Assembly (NCBI GenBank): GCA_016192065.1 | Contig: JACPUX010000082.1 | Span: 1 to 64,000 of the forward strand | Source: Betaproteobacteria bacterium | GTDB lineage: Bacteria; Pseudomonadota; Gammaproteobacteria; Burkholderiales; Casimicrobiaceae | Length of the DNA stretch: 64,000 nucleotides | Direction: 5' to 3' | Part shown: piece by piece, positions 18,801 to 26,847 of the stretch | Layout of the letters: the number at the start of each line of letters is the position of its first letter | Position numbering within the stretch: position 1 is the first letter of the stretch | Translations under genes and position numbers: made by a program | Notes under the pieces: model-generated | What the model saw: only the letters and a program-made list of their open reading frames with translations | Told to the model about the DNA's origin: nothing | Databases searched by the model: none

Positions 18801-19581
18801 GGGCATCAGTTTGAACCCATGGCCAGCCGGTGGTGGGATCACTTTGCAGGCGCAGGGCACGGCACCCCAGGCGAGCTCCGGGTCGGATGTGACGCTCAAC
18901 TTCGCGGCGAGTGTGCTGCCCGCGAGCGGCTGGCCTGACGGCGCACCGGCGAACAATACGCCGCCCGCCGGGCAGACCGTGGTGGGCGCCAGCAATGTCT
19001 GCAACTTCGTGGTGAACCCGACCTACTTGTCCTTGGCGGCGATGGCGCAGGCGCCGCACCTGACGGTGAATGTGGGCGAGGGCTGTGCCTGGACCACGCA
19101 AAGCGCCAGTTCCTGGATCACCGTGGGCGCGGGCGGCAGCGGCTCCGGCAGTCTGGTCGTGAATGTAGCGGCCAATATCGGCGGCGCCGAGCGCACCGGA
19201 AGCCTCAGTGTCGCCGGCCTACAGGTTTTGGTCCGCCAGGCCGGCGCGGCCGGCGCGCCAGCGGTCTCGTGCAACAGCCTGCGGCTCTCGCGCAGCGGCG
19301 ACCAGGTCGCCGCCGGCTGGATCACCAGCGCCATCAATCTCGAAGTAATCGTCGATGCGAGCTGCCAGTGGCAGGCACTGAGCCAGGCGTCCTGGATCAG
19401 CATCGTCGCGGGTGGCGCCGGGCAGGGCAAGGGCACGGTGAGCTATCGCACCGATGCGAATACCGGTGAATCGCCCCGCGCCGGCACCATCCAGATCGGC
19501 AGCCAGTCCTTCACCGTCACCCAATTCGGCGCCAGCGAGGGCCCCGGAGGCGATGGCGGCGGGGATGGCGGAGGGGAGTAG
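15886..19581 (+). CDS. large exported RCC1-repeat protein with BACON domains
   Basis: A 1231-residue extracytoplasmic protein. A hydrophobic signal segment (LLCLMLLVLLGVPGLSPAHA, about residues 26-45) is followed by 13-14 RCC1 propeller repeats, each marked by LWxWGxNxxGQLGDG (to about residue 705). Next comes a DUF5648-like segment with HFYTASPIECQ (about 720-885), then a CARDB/DUF11-like segment with FVFSNNGPGDAH (about 890-1030). Two BACON-type domains end it, each with a CxW...SASSWI or SQASWI core, followed by a Gly/Asp tail. Seven-bladed RCC1 propellers usually bind proteins, and BACON domains carbohydrate or mucin. A surface binding or adhesion role is an inference. The start is chosen by the GGGAGG site 6 bases upstream. 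It is monocistronic. Confidence 0.85.
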   Translation: MSKTCACASRYCTAARSSIPLIWGRLLCLMLLVLLGVPGLSPAHAAQLAAARDHSYLLRDDGTLWAWGENDFSQLGDGSTLARATPLKVLAGVAAVAGGPYHSLALKTDGSVWSWGFNGAGQLGSGNTLDQTVPAQALVGARAVAASGLSSFVVKTDGTLWAWGDNEAGQLGDGSQTHRASPVQVLSGVRAVVAAGSSSFALKTDNTLWAWGDNTQGQLGNGNTSNQSTPIQILSAVAAVASSGISTLALKIDGSLWAWGNNDWGQLGDGGTSSRVSPVPVMGGVKALAAGGSASYAVRIDDTLWSWGANDWGQLGDGGGISRATPAQVLAGVSTVAAGLGHALALKSDGSIWAWGNNAGGQLGDGSSISRGLPVYPVSGAQTLAAGAVHALAVKADGTLWAWGDNAFGQLGDGTQTSRELPVQVLSGVRNVAAGEAFSLARKADGSLWSWGDNASGQLGDGSNTPRGAPLQVASGIEGMAAGYRHGLLIKTDSSLWTWGDNTWGQLGDGGTSNRNTPAQVLSAVSATAGGSGHSVALRTDGTVWTWGANNEGQLGDGGSSNRGTPAQVLAGAIAIAAGDMFTLALKTDGSVWSWGANYEGQLGDGSLLSRASPALIMTGVQAIAAGNTFALALKGDGTVWAWGSNAHQVLGAGAADRELRPRQHHFLRGLQQIAAGWHHALGLSADGRIAVWGAKLGFAIAATPGRVLDPLAPYANAVLVTEHYNPNIRNSSGNLGTGHYFITAGADERAGIAAGAAGPGWSDTGRNFRAWATANGAPGGAAGVCRFYVGEPNSHFYTASPIECQGLRGANPTNNPALGPAYEGVAFFTVLPDSGACASGYFPVYRAYNNRFGPPANNDGNHRMTPSYNDHRRGLRFLGYVDEGIAFCSPTSPYPGGDLQATFIYPGASAQAGASLNAEFVFSNNGPGDAHGGTFFAVLPAEVAAWSITCSARQGASCPDAGSLGINALRAGISLNPWPAGGGITLQAQGTAPQASSGSDVTLNFAASVLPASGWPDGAPANNTPPAGQTVVGASNVCNFVVNPTYLSLAAMAQAPHLTVNVGEGCAWTTQSASSWITVGAGGSGSGSLVVNVAANIGGAERTGSLSVAGLQVLVRQAGAAGAPAVSCNSLRLSRSGDQVAAGWITSAINLEVIVDASCQWQALSQASWISIVAGGAGQGKGTVSYRTDANTGESPRAGTIQIGSQSFTVTQFGASEGPGGDGGGDGGGE

Positions 19582-19585
19582 TGCC

Positions 19586-19650
19586 TTCGCGGCCAAAGTC
19601 GCTCCTGCCCGACCACGCCAAGGTTCGGTGGGAGCGGGCTTGCCCGCGAA
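19586..19650. repeat. REP-like inverted pair between convergent genes
   Basis: TTCGCGGCCAAAGTCGCTCC at the left and GGAGCGGGCTTGCCCGCGAA at the right are approximate reverse complements. They can form one large hairpin between the RCC1 gene and amrS. The right arm is the sequence type widely seen as REP elements in pseudomonads. Single relatives occur at 22227-22250 and 53371-53406. It may end transcription from both sides. Confidence 0.6.
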
Positions 19651-19659
19651 CGCGCCCGC

Positions 19660-20736
19660 TCAGGCCGGGCGCTGTATGAACACCGGATTTCGCCGCCTGC
19701 CGAAGGCTCCTTGGTAGGCGGCGAAGCGCCCGGCAATGGCGGCGCCGCAAAATTCGCAGTGGCCGGTTTCGTCCAGGGCGTAGCTCAAAATGTCGTACCA
19801 GTCGCGCTCGATCACCGCCTTGGCGCAACCCGGGCAGTAGGTGGTATCACCGCGCCGGTCATGCACGTTGCCGGTGTAAACATAGGCGAGGCCCTCGGCG
19901 CGAGCGATGTCGCGGGCGCGGGCCAGGGTGGCCGGCGGCGTGGGGGGCAGATCGTTGAGCTTGTAATCGGGGTGAAAGGCCGAAAAATGCAGGGGCACCT
20001 CGGGACCCAGTTCCTTGGCCACCCACTGCGCAAGCGCGGTGACTTCGGCTGCTGAGTCGTTCTTGCCGGGAATCAGCAGGGTGGTGATCTCCAGCCAGAC
20101 TCCAGTCTCGTGGTGGAGGTAGCGCAGGGTGTCGAGCACCGGTTGCAGGTGCGCGCCGGTGAGGTGGTAGTAGAAGTCCTCGCTGAAGGATTTGAGGTCG
20201 ACATTGGCGGCGTCCATCTTGGCGTAGAAGTCGTGCCGTGGCTCGGCGTGCATGTAGCCCGCGGTAACCGCCACGGTCTGGATGCCCAGGGCATGGCAAG
20301 CGTCGGCCGTATCCATCGCGTATTCGGCAAAAATCACCGGGTCGTTGTAGGTGAAGGCCACACTCTTGCAGCCATGCGCCGCCGCGGCCTGGGCTATGGC
20401 TTCGGGGCCCGCCGCGTCCATCAGCCGGTCCATGTCGCGCGACTTGGAGATGTCCCAGTTCTGGCAGAACTTGCAGGCCAGGTTGCAGCCCGCGGTGCCG
20501 AAGGAAAATACACTCGATCCGGGATAAAAGTGATTGAGCGGCTTCTTCTCGATGGGGTCGATGCAAAAACCCGAGGAGCGCCCATATGTGGTGAGCACCA
20601 TCTGCCCGTCTTCGTTCTGGCGCACGAAGCAGGCCCCGCGTTGCCCAGCGTGCAGCTTGCAATCACGCGGGCAAAGGTCGCACTGAATGCGTCGGTCGGG
20701 CAGGGTATGCCAGTATTTGGCGGGGAAAGCGCTCAT
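19660..20736 (-). CDS. amrS: AmmeMemoRadiSam system radical SAM enzyme
   Basis: A 358-residue radical SAM enzyme. The 4Fe-4S motif is C84-NLA-C88-KF-C91, the CxxxCxxC of the superfamily. It is preceded by a cysteine-rich N-terminus (C19, C22, C26, C36) and followed by a C-terminal zinc-ribbon-like pair (YCPGC and CEFC). Both flanking Cys clusters are typical of AmrS, once annotated as pyruvate-formate-lyase-activating-like. The substrate is not known to me. It lies 9 bp downstream of amrA in the order amrB-amrA-amrS, and fixed linkage to those genes is what defines the system. Confidence 0.93.
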   Translation of the reverse strand: MSAFPAKYWHTLPDRRIQCDLCPRDCKLHAGQRGACFVRQNEDGQMVLTTYGRSSGFCIDPIEKKPLNHFYPGSSVFSFGTAGCNLACKFCQNWDISKSRDMDRLMDAAGPEAIAQAAAAHGCKSVAFTYNDPVIFAEYAMDTADACHALGIQTVAVTAGYMHAEPRHDFYAKMDAANVDLKSFSEDFYYHLTGAHLQPVLDTLRYLHHETGVWLEITTLLIPGKNDSAAEVTALAQWVAKELGPEVPLHFSAFHPDYKLNDLPPTPPATLARARDIARAEGLAYVYTGNVHDRRGDTTYCPGCAKAVIERDWYDILSYALDETGHCEFCGAAIAGRFAAYQGAFGRRRNPVFIQRPA

Positions 20737-20745
20737 CGCGGCCGC

Positions 20746-21312
20746 TCACGATTCCGGCGTCTCGGCTTCGCGCCATTTCGCCACGCCGTAGCGCGACACG
20801 CCCAGCCCGGGCTCCCAGAAGTCCTGCGGCAAGCCGGCCTTACGCTTCAATTCCATCAAGAACTGGCGCGGCTCGGTAAGGGTTTCCCAAACCTGCGGCA
20901 GGAACGTTGCGCGATGATGCCCCCATTGCAGGATCAGGCCGTCTTCGCCGGGCCGCAACTGAGCGAGCAGCTCCGCCTCGCTGCCAAAGCGCAGGGGTTC
21001 GGTGGCACTCAACAGGGATACTTCGACCCGGGTGCCTGGCCATTCCGCAGCGGCGAGCGGTGCGAATCGCGGGTCGCGAAAGGCCGCGGCACGGGCATTG
21101 TAGGCCACGTCCTCGGCGAGACTGCGGCTTGCCTCCAGGGTGCCGATGCAACCGCGCAAATGGCCCGCCTGGGTGAGCGTCACGAAGGTTGCGCCCGGCT
21201 CGTGGAGCGCCGGGTGCTCCGCCACCTTCCGCGCGGGTTGCCCGAACTCACCCGCGATGGCGTTGCGCGCCAAACCGAGCAGCGCCTGGCCCAAACCTTC
21301 AGTTGGGTCCAT
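20746..21312 (-). CDS. amrA: AmmeMemoRadiSam system protein A (AMMECR1 domain)
   Basis: A 188-residue AMMECR1-fold protein. The defining motif is LRGCIGTLEASRSLAEDV, followed by NARAAAFRDPRFAPL and, near the end, WETLTEPRQFLMELKRKAGLP. AMMECR1 proteins are conserved from archaea to humans, with no established enzymatic reaction that I can cite. The start MDPTEGLG is chosen because it matches the family N-terminus and overlaps the end of amrB by 14 bp. The frame is open further upstream only inside amrB. Confidence 0.92.
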   Translation of the reverse strand: MDPTEGLGQALLGLARNAIAGEFGQPARKVAEHPALHEPGATFVTLTQAGHLRGCIGTLEASRSLAEDVAYNARAAAFRDPRFAPLAAAEWPGTRVEVSLLSATEPLRFGSEAELLAQLRPGEDGLILQWGHHRATFLPQVWETLTEPRQFLMELKRKAGLPQDFWEPGLGVSRYGVAKWREAETPES

Positions 21313-22108
21313 GGTTGGCCCGTTCGTAGAAGGCAAAGGCACCATAGCCGACCACCCGACTGCGGTCGCCGGCGGTGTCACCGGAATTGCGCAAGTCGAG
21401 CAGCTCCGCACGCAGGCGATGATCGCGGGCGCAGGCCAGCAGCCCCGAGACCGGCGTCGCCCCGCAGGCTTGCTCGTGGTCGAGGTCCTGGCGCAGCGCG
21501 ACGATGGCGTCGGCGGTGGCGCCGTCAAGATTTTGCGCTTCGCGGTAGTTGTGATAATGCGACAGGTCGGAACTCACCACGATCAGGGTTTCCGGCCCGC
21601 CCCAGAGCTGCTCCAGTACTTCGGCGACCTCGGTGGCCGAGGCGCTGCCCACCACCAGCGGCACCAGCGCAAAGCGTTCCAGCACGACTTGCAGGAAGGG
21701 CAACTGAACTTCCAACGAGTGCTCGAAGGCGTGCGCCTCGGCATTGCTCTGCACTTGCGGCAGCGATCCGGCGATCGCAGCGCCGAAGGCATCGACCGGC
21801 ACTAAGCCCAGCGGCGTGGCAAAGGCCTGGGCCTCGGGCAGCGCCAGCCCGCGCACCGCGACGCGATGCGCCGGCCCCAGCAGCACCACACGGCGGATTG
21901 GGCTTGCCGCGGCACCGAGCTGGGCATACGCCTGCGCGGCAACCGGTCCGGAATAGATGTAGCCGGCGTGCGGCACGATCAGCGCCTTGGGCACTTCGTT
22001 CAGCCCCGGTGTGGCGGCGCGCAAATAGGCATGCACCGCAGCGGTCAGGGCGGTGGGATCATCCGGATAGAACATGCCCGCCACGGCGGCGGGGCGAACG
22101 GATTGCAT
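21299..22108 (-). CDS. amrB: AmmeMemoRadiSam system protein B (MEMO1 family)
   Basis: A 269-residue MEMO family protein, structurally related to class III extradiol dioxygenases. Conserved blocks are AVAGMFYPDDP, VPHAGYIYSG, LLGPAHRVAVRGLAL and SSDLSHYHNY, with a late cysteine in ACGATPVSGLL. The His/His/Cys positions correspond to the metal-site residues of human MEMO1. The start MQSVRPAAV is fixed by a consensus AGGAGG six bases upstream (22115-22120). It heads the amrB-amrA-amrS operon. The reaction is unknown. Confidence 0.92.
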   Translation of the reverse strand: MQSVRPAAVAGMFYPDDPTALTAAVHAYLRAATPGLNEVPKALIVPHAGYIYSGPVAAQAYAQLGAAASPIRRVVLLGPAHRVAVRGLALPEAQAFATPLGLVPVDAFGAAIAGSLPQVQSNAEAHAFEHSLEVQLPFLQVVLERFALVPLVVGSASATEVAEVLEQLWGGPETLIVVSSDLSHYHNYREAQNLDGATADAIVALRQDLDHEQACGATPVSGLLACARDHRLRAELLDLRNSGDTAGDRSRVVGYGAFAFYERANHGPN

Positions 22109-22114
22109 GATTGG

Positions 22115-22120
22115 CCTCCT
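22115..22120 (-). promoter_or_regulatory. consensus ribosome-binding site of amrB
   Basis: AGGAGG on the minus strand, six bases before the ATG at 22108. It decides that start over an in-frame ATG further upstream. Confidence 0.8.
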
Positions 22121-22261
22121 TGCTCTACCCCTAGATGGGGACGGCGAACAGCCGGCGCAAGCGCCGCTGAGCCCCATGCCGCCGCGGGCTTGCATGAGAC
22201 TGGCGCTCGGGTCGGCTCCCGCGTCCTTCGCGGCCAAGGCCGTTCCCACAAAGGCGGTGCG

Positions 22262-22362
22262 CCTAGGGTGGATTGAGGCCCAAAAGGCCGAATCCACCAT
22301 GGCGCTTGCACCTTGCATGGGTGGATTCGCCCGCGCGTTGCGCGAGATCAATCCACCCTAGG
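22262..22362. repeat. 101-bp palindromic element with 15-bp terminal inverted repeats
   Basis: CCTAGGGTGGATTGA at the left end and its exact reverse complement at the right end enclose a second nested inverted pair (GAATCCACCAT and ATGGGTGGATTC). The whole can fold into one long cruciform and has no coding capacity. It resembles a MITE or REP-type element. A decayed relative with the same GGTGGATC and GAATCCACC words lies at 59746-59841. Confidence 0.75.
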
Positions 22363-22522
22363 AATCACGGCCGAGGCAGTTCCTACCGTGCTGCACCGCG
22401 GCGCAAAAAAAGGGGATTCGCGCCGCCGGCAGTGGTGATGGCGCCGCCCCTGGTACCAACCGGCCCGGTCGCCCGGCGGCGCGACCTAGGTCTCGCTAAC
22501 ATTATAGGCGCCTCGCACCGGG

Positions 22523-23152
22523 CTAAAACTTCACCGCCGGATTCAGGGTGTAGCGCCCGGTCACTTGCGCCTCGGCCAGGATATGGCCTTGCAGCGCGCG
22601 TCGCGCTTCGGCCCCGGTGAACCGCCCTTCCACGGCGAGGCGAGGGATATCGAGCGCGTAGAGCGTGAAGACATAGCGGTGTGGGATTTCGTCGTTCCAA
22701 GGTGGGCAGGGGCCGTCATAGCCGTAATAGTCGCCCGCCATGGCGGCATCGCTGGCGAACCAGCCAGTGTAGTCGTTGATGCCCTGACGCGCGCCATGCG
22801 CCGCCTGTGGGCCGGCCTTGCCCCGCGGGGTGACCCCACGGGAGAACTCACCGCAGGCGATGCTGCGAGTGTCCGCGGGAAGATCGATCAGCACCCAATG
22901 GTAGAAATCCGCGCGCGGCAGGTCGGCCGGAACGCTGCGCCCTTCCTGGTTGACGTCATCGCCGCGGCTGGGCACGTCGGGGTCGTGGCAGATCAAGGCG
23001 AAGGAGCGGGAGTGTTTGGGCACGGCGCGCCAGCGAAAGTCGGGGTTGAGATTGTCCGCGAGCCGTACATGGCGCGCCGCGTCGATCGCGCCGAAGGCGT
23101 GCTCCTCGGGAATGGCGCCCAGCTCGGAAAACGCCGTGGTCGTCAGGTCCAT
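22523..23152 (-). CDS. YbhB/YbcL family (PEBP-like) protein
   Basis: A 209-residue phosphatidylethanolamine-binding-protein-like fold. Family blocks are visible: CHDPDVPS, the ligand-site HWVLIDLP, and GPCPPWND...HRYVFTLYALD. Bacterial members are cytosolic or periplasmic with no agreed function, and this one has no signal peptide. An insertion around RGDDVNQEGRSVPADLPRA, longer than in E. coli YbhB, matches the larger proteobacterial subgroup. It is monocistronic. Confidence 0.87.
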   Translation of the reverse strand: MDLTTTAFSELGAIPEEHAFGAIDAARHVRLADNLNPDFRWRAVPKHSRSFALICHDPDVPSRGDDVNQEGRSVPADLPRADFYHWVLIDLPADTRSIACGEFSRGVTPRGKAGPQAAHGARQGINDYTGWFASDAAMAGDYYGYDGPCPPWNDEIPHRYVFTLYALDIPRLAVEGRFTGAEARRALQGHILAEAQVTGRYTLNPAVKF

Positions 23153-24279
23153 GCTGCTCCTCCGCTTGTTCTCAGCCGCTCATGATAACGCGGTCGGCGC
23201 GTCCAAGAAACCGGATTGCGCAGGTCGCCGCGTTGGCGGCCTCCGGCCTGCGCCCTTCGGGTTGGTATTGCGTACCTCCGCGGGCGCCGCTTGGCGCAGC
23301 TTCAAGGGCTGGCTCCGGCCAGTTGCCGCAGCACCGCCGCCAAGATGGGGTCCGCGCCAGCTGTTGCTCGAGGTCGGCGACCGCAACCTACCAGACTCGC
23401 CGGGCGAAGCTCTTTTGCGCGACTTCGCCGAGGAGCCGGGGCATGCTAGCGCCCTCCAGAGCAGCCTCGAAAGCAACGTCCATAGGCCCGGCGATGGCCC
23501 GATCGGTGATCGTGCGCAAGGAGAGGAACTGCAACGCCACCTTGAGGAGGATCCCCTCTGCCTGGCAGGCGTGGTCAAGCTGGAGTTCGGTACCGAGAGC
23601 TGGCGGGAAGCGGTCCAACTCGCGGTGCGATCGCTGTCTGGGGCGAGCTGACTGGTCAACGGTGGACAGTCGGGTGGCTCCAGGCACGCGTTGCCCCATG
23701 ACGGGCGGAATCGGCCCCTCGTGCTTTCGCCTCTGGTCTCGCGCCTACCAGGCGATGCGCTGATCGAACCGGTAGTCCGGCGTCCCGGGCTACCCGGCGG
23801 TGGAGCGCCTTTTCCGCCGATTCGCGCGATCCCGCAAGTGGGGACTACCCCGTGGATTGCGGCCAGCGATTCGGCGCCACCAGCAAGGGTTTCGTGAAAC
23901 CGCGCGCTCCGGCGGAAGCCGCCTCACGCACCCCGTCGACCACAACCCAGTGAACCTGTCGGTAGTTGGGACTGTACGGCCATCTGCGCGTTGATTGGGA
24001 GCACCCGAACGTACGGCGCGGCGACGATGTCGTCGAGAGACTGCCGCGCCTCTAATGCGGGATCGCATCGCCCGCGAGCAGTGAGCCTGTCGATTTCCCC
24101 TTGCTGATGCCGCGGCTTCTGCCGGCCTTGCTTCGCTTCGGTCAGACCGGCGGGCAAGCTCTGGCGCAATTCGGTCACAGCCTCGAAGCTGTTACGTGTT
24201 GTTACGGCACCTTCATCCCGGCGGCGCAACTCAGTACGCAGATGCACCCTGCATTGAAGCCACCCTTAGGAGAATCGTC
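23153..24279. other. 1.1-kb region without a convincing gene
   Basis: No frame shows a recognisable protein, a good start with ribosome-binding site, or the third-position G/C pattern of the neighbours. Short open stretches exist on both strands. The minus-strand segments at 23388-23699 and 23924-24247 have the most protein-like composition but match nothing I know. Codon periodicity seems lost, so a degraded gene or mobile-element remnant is possible. Confidence 0.5.
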
Positions 24280-24918
24280 ATGAAGCGCAGCAACCGTTTT
24301 CGCAGGCACGCCCTGCTCGCCGCCACCGCACTGTTCGTCGCCGCCGCGCTGCCCGCATCCGTCTGCGCCCAAAACTACGGCGCGATGGTGCAGCAAAGCA
24401 TGAACCGGATGAACCAGATCATCAACAACGCCCAGCAAGGCGTGAACAATATCGTCCAGCAGCGGATGTACGACCCGCAGGTCCAGGCGTCGTACCGGCA
24501 CTACCTCGCGCAAGCACGGGCCCACGGCCAACCGGCGATGGACTACCCGACCTACACCTACAACTATGTCTACACCCGCGGTTTTTCCCGCGAGGGCACC
24601 GCCGTCGCCCAGGCCAATGAAGCGGGCATCCGGGCCAACGAGCGGGCTGCCGTCCACCGCCTGCGGCAGGCCGAGGCCCAGCGAGGCGCCGCCCAGCAGC
24701 AGCATCGCGACGGCTACTTCGCCAATCAGCAGGAAGCCGGGCGCGGCTTGACGGGTCAGAGCACCTTCCGCGCCGGAAACGGCGCGCAGGTCGTCCTGCC
24801 GCACACATGGCAAGCCAATACCTACCATGAATACCAGGGCAACACGTACCACGTGAACGCATCGGGTCAGTATTTCGTCCGCGCCAGCGACGGTTGGTGG
24901 TACCCGCTCGCTCGCTGA
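24280..24918 (+). CDS. exported protein of unknown function
   Basis: A 212-residue protein with a classical signal peptide (MKRSNRFRRHALLAATALFV..., cleavage likely after SVCA). The mature part is Gln/Asn/Tyr-rich, with NQIINNAQQGVNNIVQQRM, a helical Gln/Ala segment (about residues 115-150) and a Tyr/Trp-rich C-terminus ending WWYPLAR. There are no cysteines in the mature part and no anchor. TTAGGAG sits 7 bases before the ATG. I do not recognise the family. It is monocistronic, 87 bp before the YaiI gene on the same strand. Confidence 0.7.
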   Translation: MKRSNRFRRHALLAATALFVAAALPASVCAQNYGAMVQQSMNRMNQIINNAQQGVNNIVQQRMYDPQVQASYRHYLAQARAHGQPAMDYPTYTYNYVYTRGFSREGTAVAQANEAGIRANERAAVHRLRQAEAQRGAAQQQHRDGYFANQQEAGRGLTGQSTFRAGNGAQVVLPHTWQANTYHEYQGNTYHVNASGQYFVRASDGWWYPLAR

Positions 24919-25005
24919 GGGATCAACGGTCCGGGCAGGACCTGGTTGCGCCCGCGCAACGGAGGTTTCTAGGATAATTGCATTCCATCAAGCGAAGTCG
25001 CCATC

Positions 25006-25461
25006 ATGCAGATCTGGGTCGATGCCGATGCCTGCCCCGGCGTCACCAAGGAAATTCTCTACCGAGCCGCTGTGCGGCATTCGCTATCGGTGATTCTGGT
25101 CGCCAACCAGTGGCTGCGCGTGCCGCCCTCGCCCTTCATCCGCGCCGTGCAGGTGGCAAAGGGTTTCGACGTAGCCGACAGCCACATCGTCGAACAGGCG
25201 GCGGCGGGAGACCTGGTGATCACCGCCGACATCCCGCTGGCGGCGTTGGTCATCGAGAAGCAAGCCTACGCCCTCAATCCGCGCGGCGAGCTCTACAGCG
25301 CGGAGAACATTCGGCAACTGCTCGACCTGCGCAACTTCATGGACGCGCTGCGCAGCAGCGGCGTCGAAACCGGCGGCCCGCCCCCCTTCAACCATGCCGA
25401 CCGGCAGAAATTCGCCAACCAGCTCGACCGCTTCATCGCCCGGCAGGGCAAATCAACATGA
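25006..25461 (+). CDS. YaiI/YqxD family protein (DUF188)
   Basis: A 151-residue PIN-like protein. The family signature blocks are all present: [59 protein letters not shown] and the C-terminal [11 protein letters not shown]. The conserved acidic residues suggest a metal-dependent nuclease-like site, but no activity is established. Length and start match the family exactly. Confidence 0.93.
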   Translation: MQIWVDADACPGVTKEILYRAAVRHSLSVILVANQWLRVPPSPFIRAVQVAKGFDVADSHIVEQAAAGDLVITADIPLAALVIEKQAYALNPRGELYSAENIRQLLDLRNFMDALRSSGVETGGPPPFNHADRQKFANQLDRFIARQGKST

Positions 25462-25614
25462 TGGACTTTGCCCGGTACTGATTTGTTCATAAAGTTTTGT
25501 CAGCTTCTTGTCCTTTGGCAGCACTCAACTCCAGTTCCAAACCCAGCGTTAACTTTTGCGGCTTCGCTGCGCGGCGCCTCGCCGTACTCGATGTACTGTC
25601 GCGTCGCCGCCCAA

Positions 25615-26439
25615 TCAGCCGACGGTCCAGTTGACCCACCCCGCCCAGGCGGTGAGCAGGACCACTCCACCGAAGAAGATACGATACCAGGCGAAGATGC
25701 TGAAATCGTGGCTGCTGATATAGCGCAAGAGTCCCCGCACGGCGACAAAGGCGCTGATGAACGCAGCGACGAAACCGATACCGAAGGCCCCCAGCTTGGC
25801 GTCGGTGAAGAGGTGACGGTTCTTGGCCACTTCGTAGATGCAGGCGGCAAACAGCGTGGGGATGGCCAGAAAGAACGAGAATTCGGTGGCGGCACGCCGC
25901 GACAGGCCGAAAAACAGCCCGCCGATGATGGTCGCGCCCGAGCGCGAGGTCCCCGGAATCAGCGCGAAAGCTTGCGCCAAGCCCAACTTGAGGGCATCGA
26001 TCGGCCGCAATTCATCGACCTCTTCAACGCGGATGCGATGCTGGCGGCGCTCGGCCCAGAGTATGACCAAGCCGCCGAGAATGAAGGCCAACGCCACGGG
26101 CACTGGTTTGAACAGCGCCGCCTTGATCGCCTGGTGCAACAACAGGCCGAGGATGGCGAGCGGTAAAAAGGCGATCATCAGGTTCAGCACGAAACGCCGG
26201 GCCACCGGATCCTGCGGTAAACCCCGGGCAACGCGCCAGAGCCGGGCACGATACTCCCAGCATACCGCCAGGATGGCGCCGAACTGAATGACAATTTCGA
26301 AAATCTTGCCGAATTCGTCGTTGAAATCCAGCAAGTCGCCAACCAGAATCAGGTGCCCGGTGGAGGATACCGGCAGAAACTCCGTGAGGCCTTCGACTAC
26401 GCCCAGAATCAGGGCTTTGAGCAGAAAGAGCGGGTCCAT
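25615..26439 (-). CDS. uppP: undecaprenyl-diphosphatase
   Basis: UppP (BacA) dephosphorylates undecaprenyl pyrophosphate in the inner membrane, recycling the lipid carrier for cell-wall synthesis and conferring bacitracin tolerance. Both catalytic blocks are present: the Glu-rich motif [17 protein letters not shown] near the N-terminus, and the P-loop-like [14 protein letters not shown]. The 274-residue length and about eight hydrophobic segments are typical. The downstream 150 bp is unusually AT-rich for the window. It starts 3 bp after the DUF937 gene ends, so the two probably form an operon. Confidence 0.97.
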   Translation of the reverse strand: MDPLFLLKALILGVVEGLTEFLPVSSTGHLILVGDLLDFNDEFGKIFEIVIQFGAILAVCWEYRARLWRVARGLPQDPVARRFVLNLMIAFLPLAILGLLLHQAIKAALFKPVPVALAFILGGLVILWAERRQHRIRVEEVDELRPIDALKLGLAQAFALIPGTSRSGATIIGGLFFGLSRRAATEFSFFLAIPTLFAACIYEVAKNRHLFTDAKLGAFGIGFVAAFISAFVAVRGLLRYISSHDFSIFAWYRIFFGGVVLLTAWAGWVNWTVG

Positions 26440-26442
26440 GCA

Positions 26443-26847
26443 TCAGTCGTGCTTGGCGCCGATTTCCTCCAGCAACTGCCTCAGCTTGTCCCCGTGATCT
26501 TCGGGAATGCGGCCCTGTGGGGTCATTTGGTTGATTAGTTCGGGCAGCATGCGGGCCAAGCCGGAACCGGCTTCGCCGGAGCCCAGGCCAAAGCGCGCCG
26601 CCAGATCGCCCAGCTGGCCCGAACCGAGCACCCGCTGTAGATCTTCCGTGGAAATCGCCTGGTTGGCTCCGGTACCCACCCAGGAATCGGCCTGCGCCCC
26701 GAACCCGGCTTGCTTAAACCGATCCACTACGCCGGTGAGGCCACCGTTTTGCTGTAGCAAATCGAGCGCCGCCTGGGCGAGCGAGCGCCCGCCACCGCTC
26801 CGTCCACCACCAAGCACGCCGCTCAAAAGTCCGTCGAGTAATCCCAT
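26443..26847 (-). CDS. YidB-like DUF937 family protein
   Basis: A 134-residue protein with a Gly-rich N-terminus (MGLLDGLLSGVLGGG) and the DUF937 core: LLQQNGGLTGVVDRFKQAGFG, followed by SWVGTGANQAISTEDLQRVLG. Members are small proteins of unknown function, usually cytosolic. The start is chosen at the conserved MGLLD; upstream in-frame sequence is unlike the family. It immediately precedes uppP on the same strand. Confidence 0.88.
   Translation of the reverse strand: MGLLDGLLSGVLGGGRSGGGRSLAQAALDLLQQNGGLTGVVDRFKQAGFGAQADSWVGTGANQAISTEDLQRVLGSGQLGDLAARFGLGSGEAGSGLARMLPELINQMTPQGRIPEDHGDKLRQLLEEIGAKHD

Noticed and set aside
15817..19101. Very long open frame on the minus strand opposite the RCC1/BACON gene (over 1000 codons)
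   Set aside because: High G/C and the repetitive RCC1 sequence keep the antisense frame open. The sense strand shows clear RCC1 and BACON motifs, and the antisense translation is low-complexity without domains.
23924..24247. Minus-strand open frame of about 107 codons as a gene
   Set aside because: No ribosome-binding site or recognisable domain; overlapped by equally open frames on the other strand.
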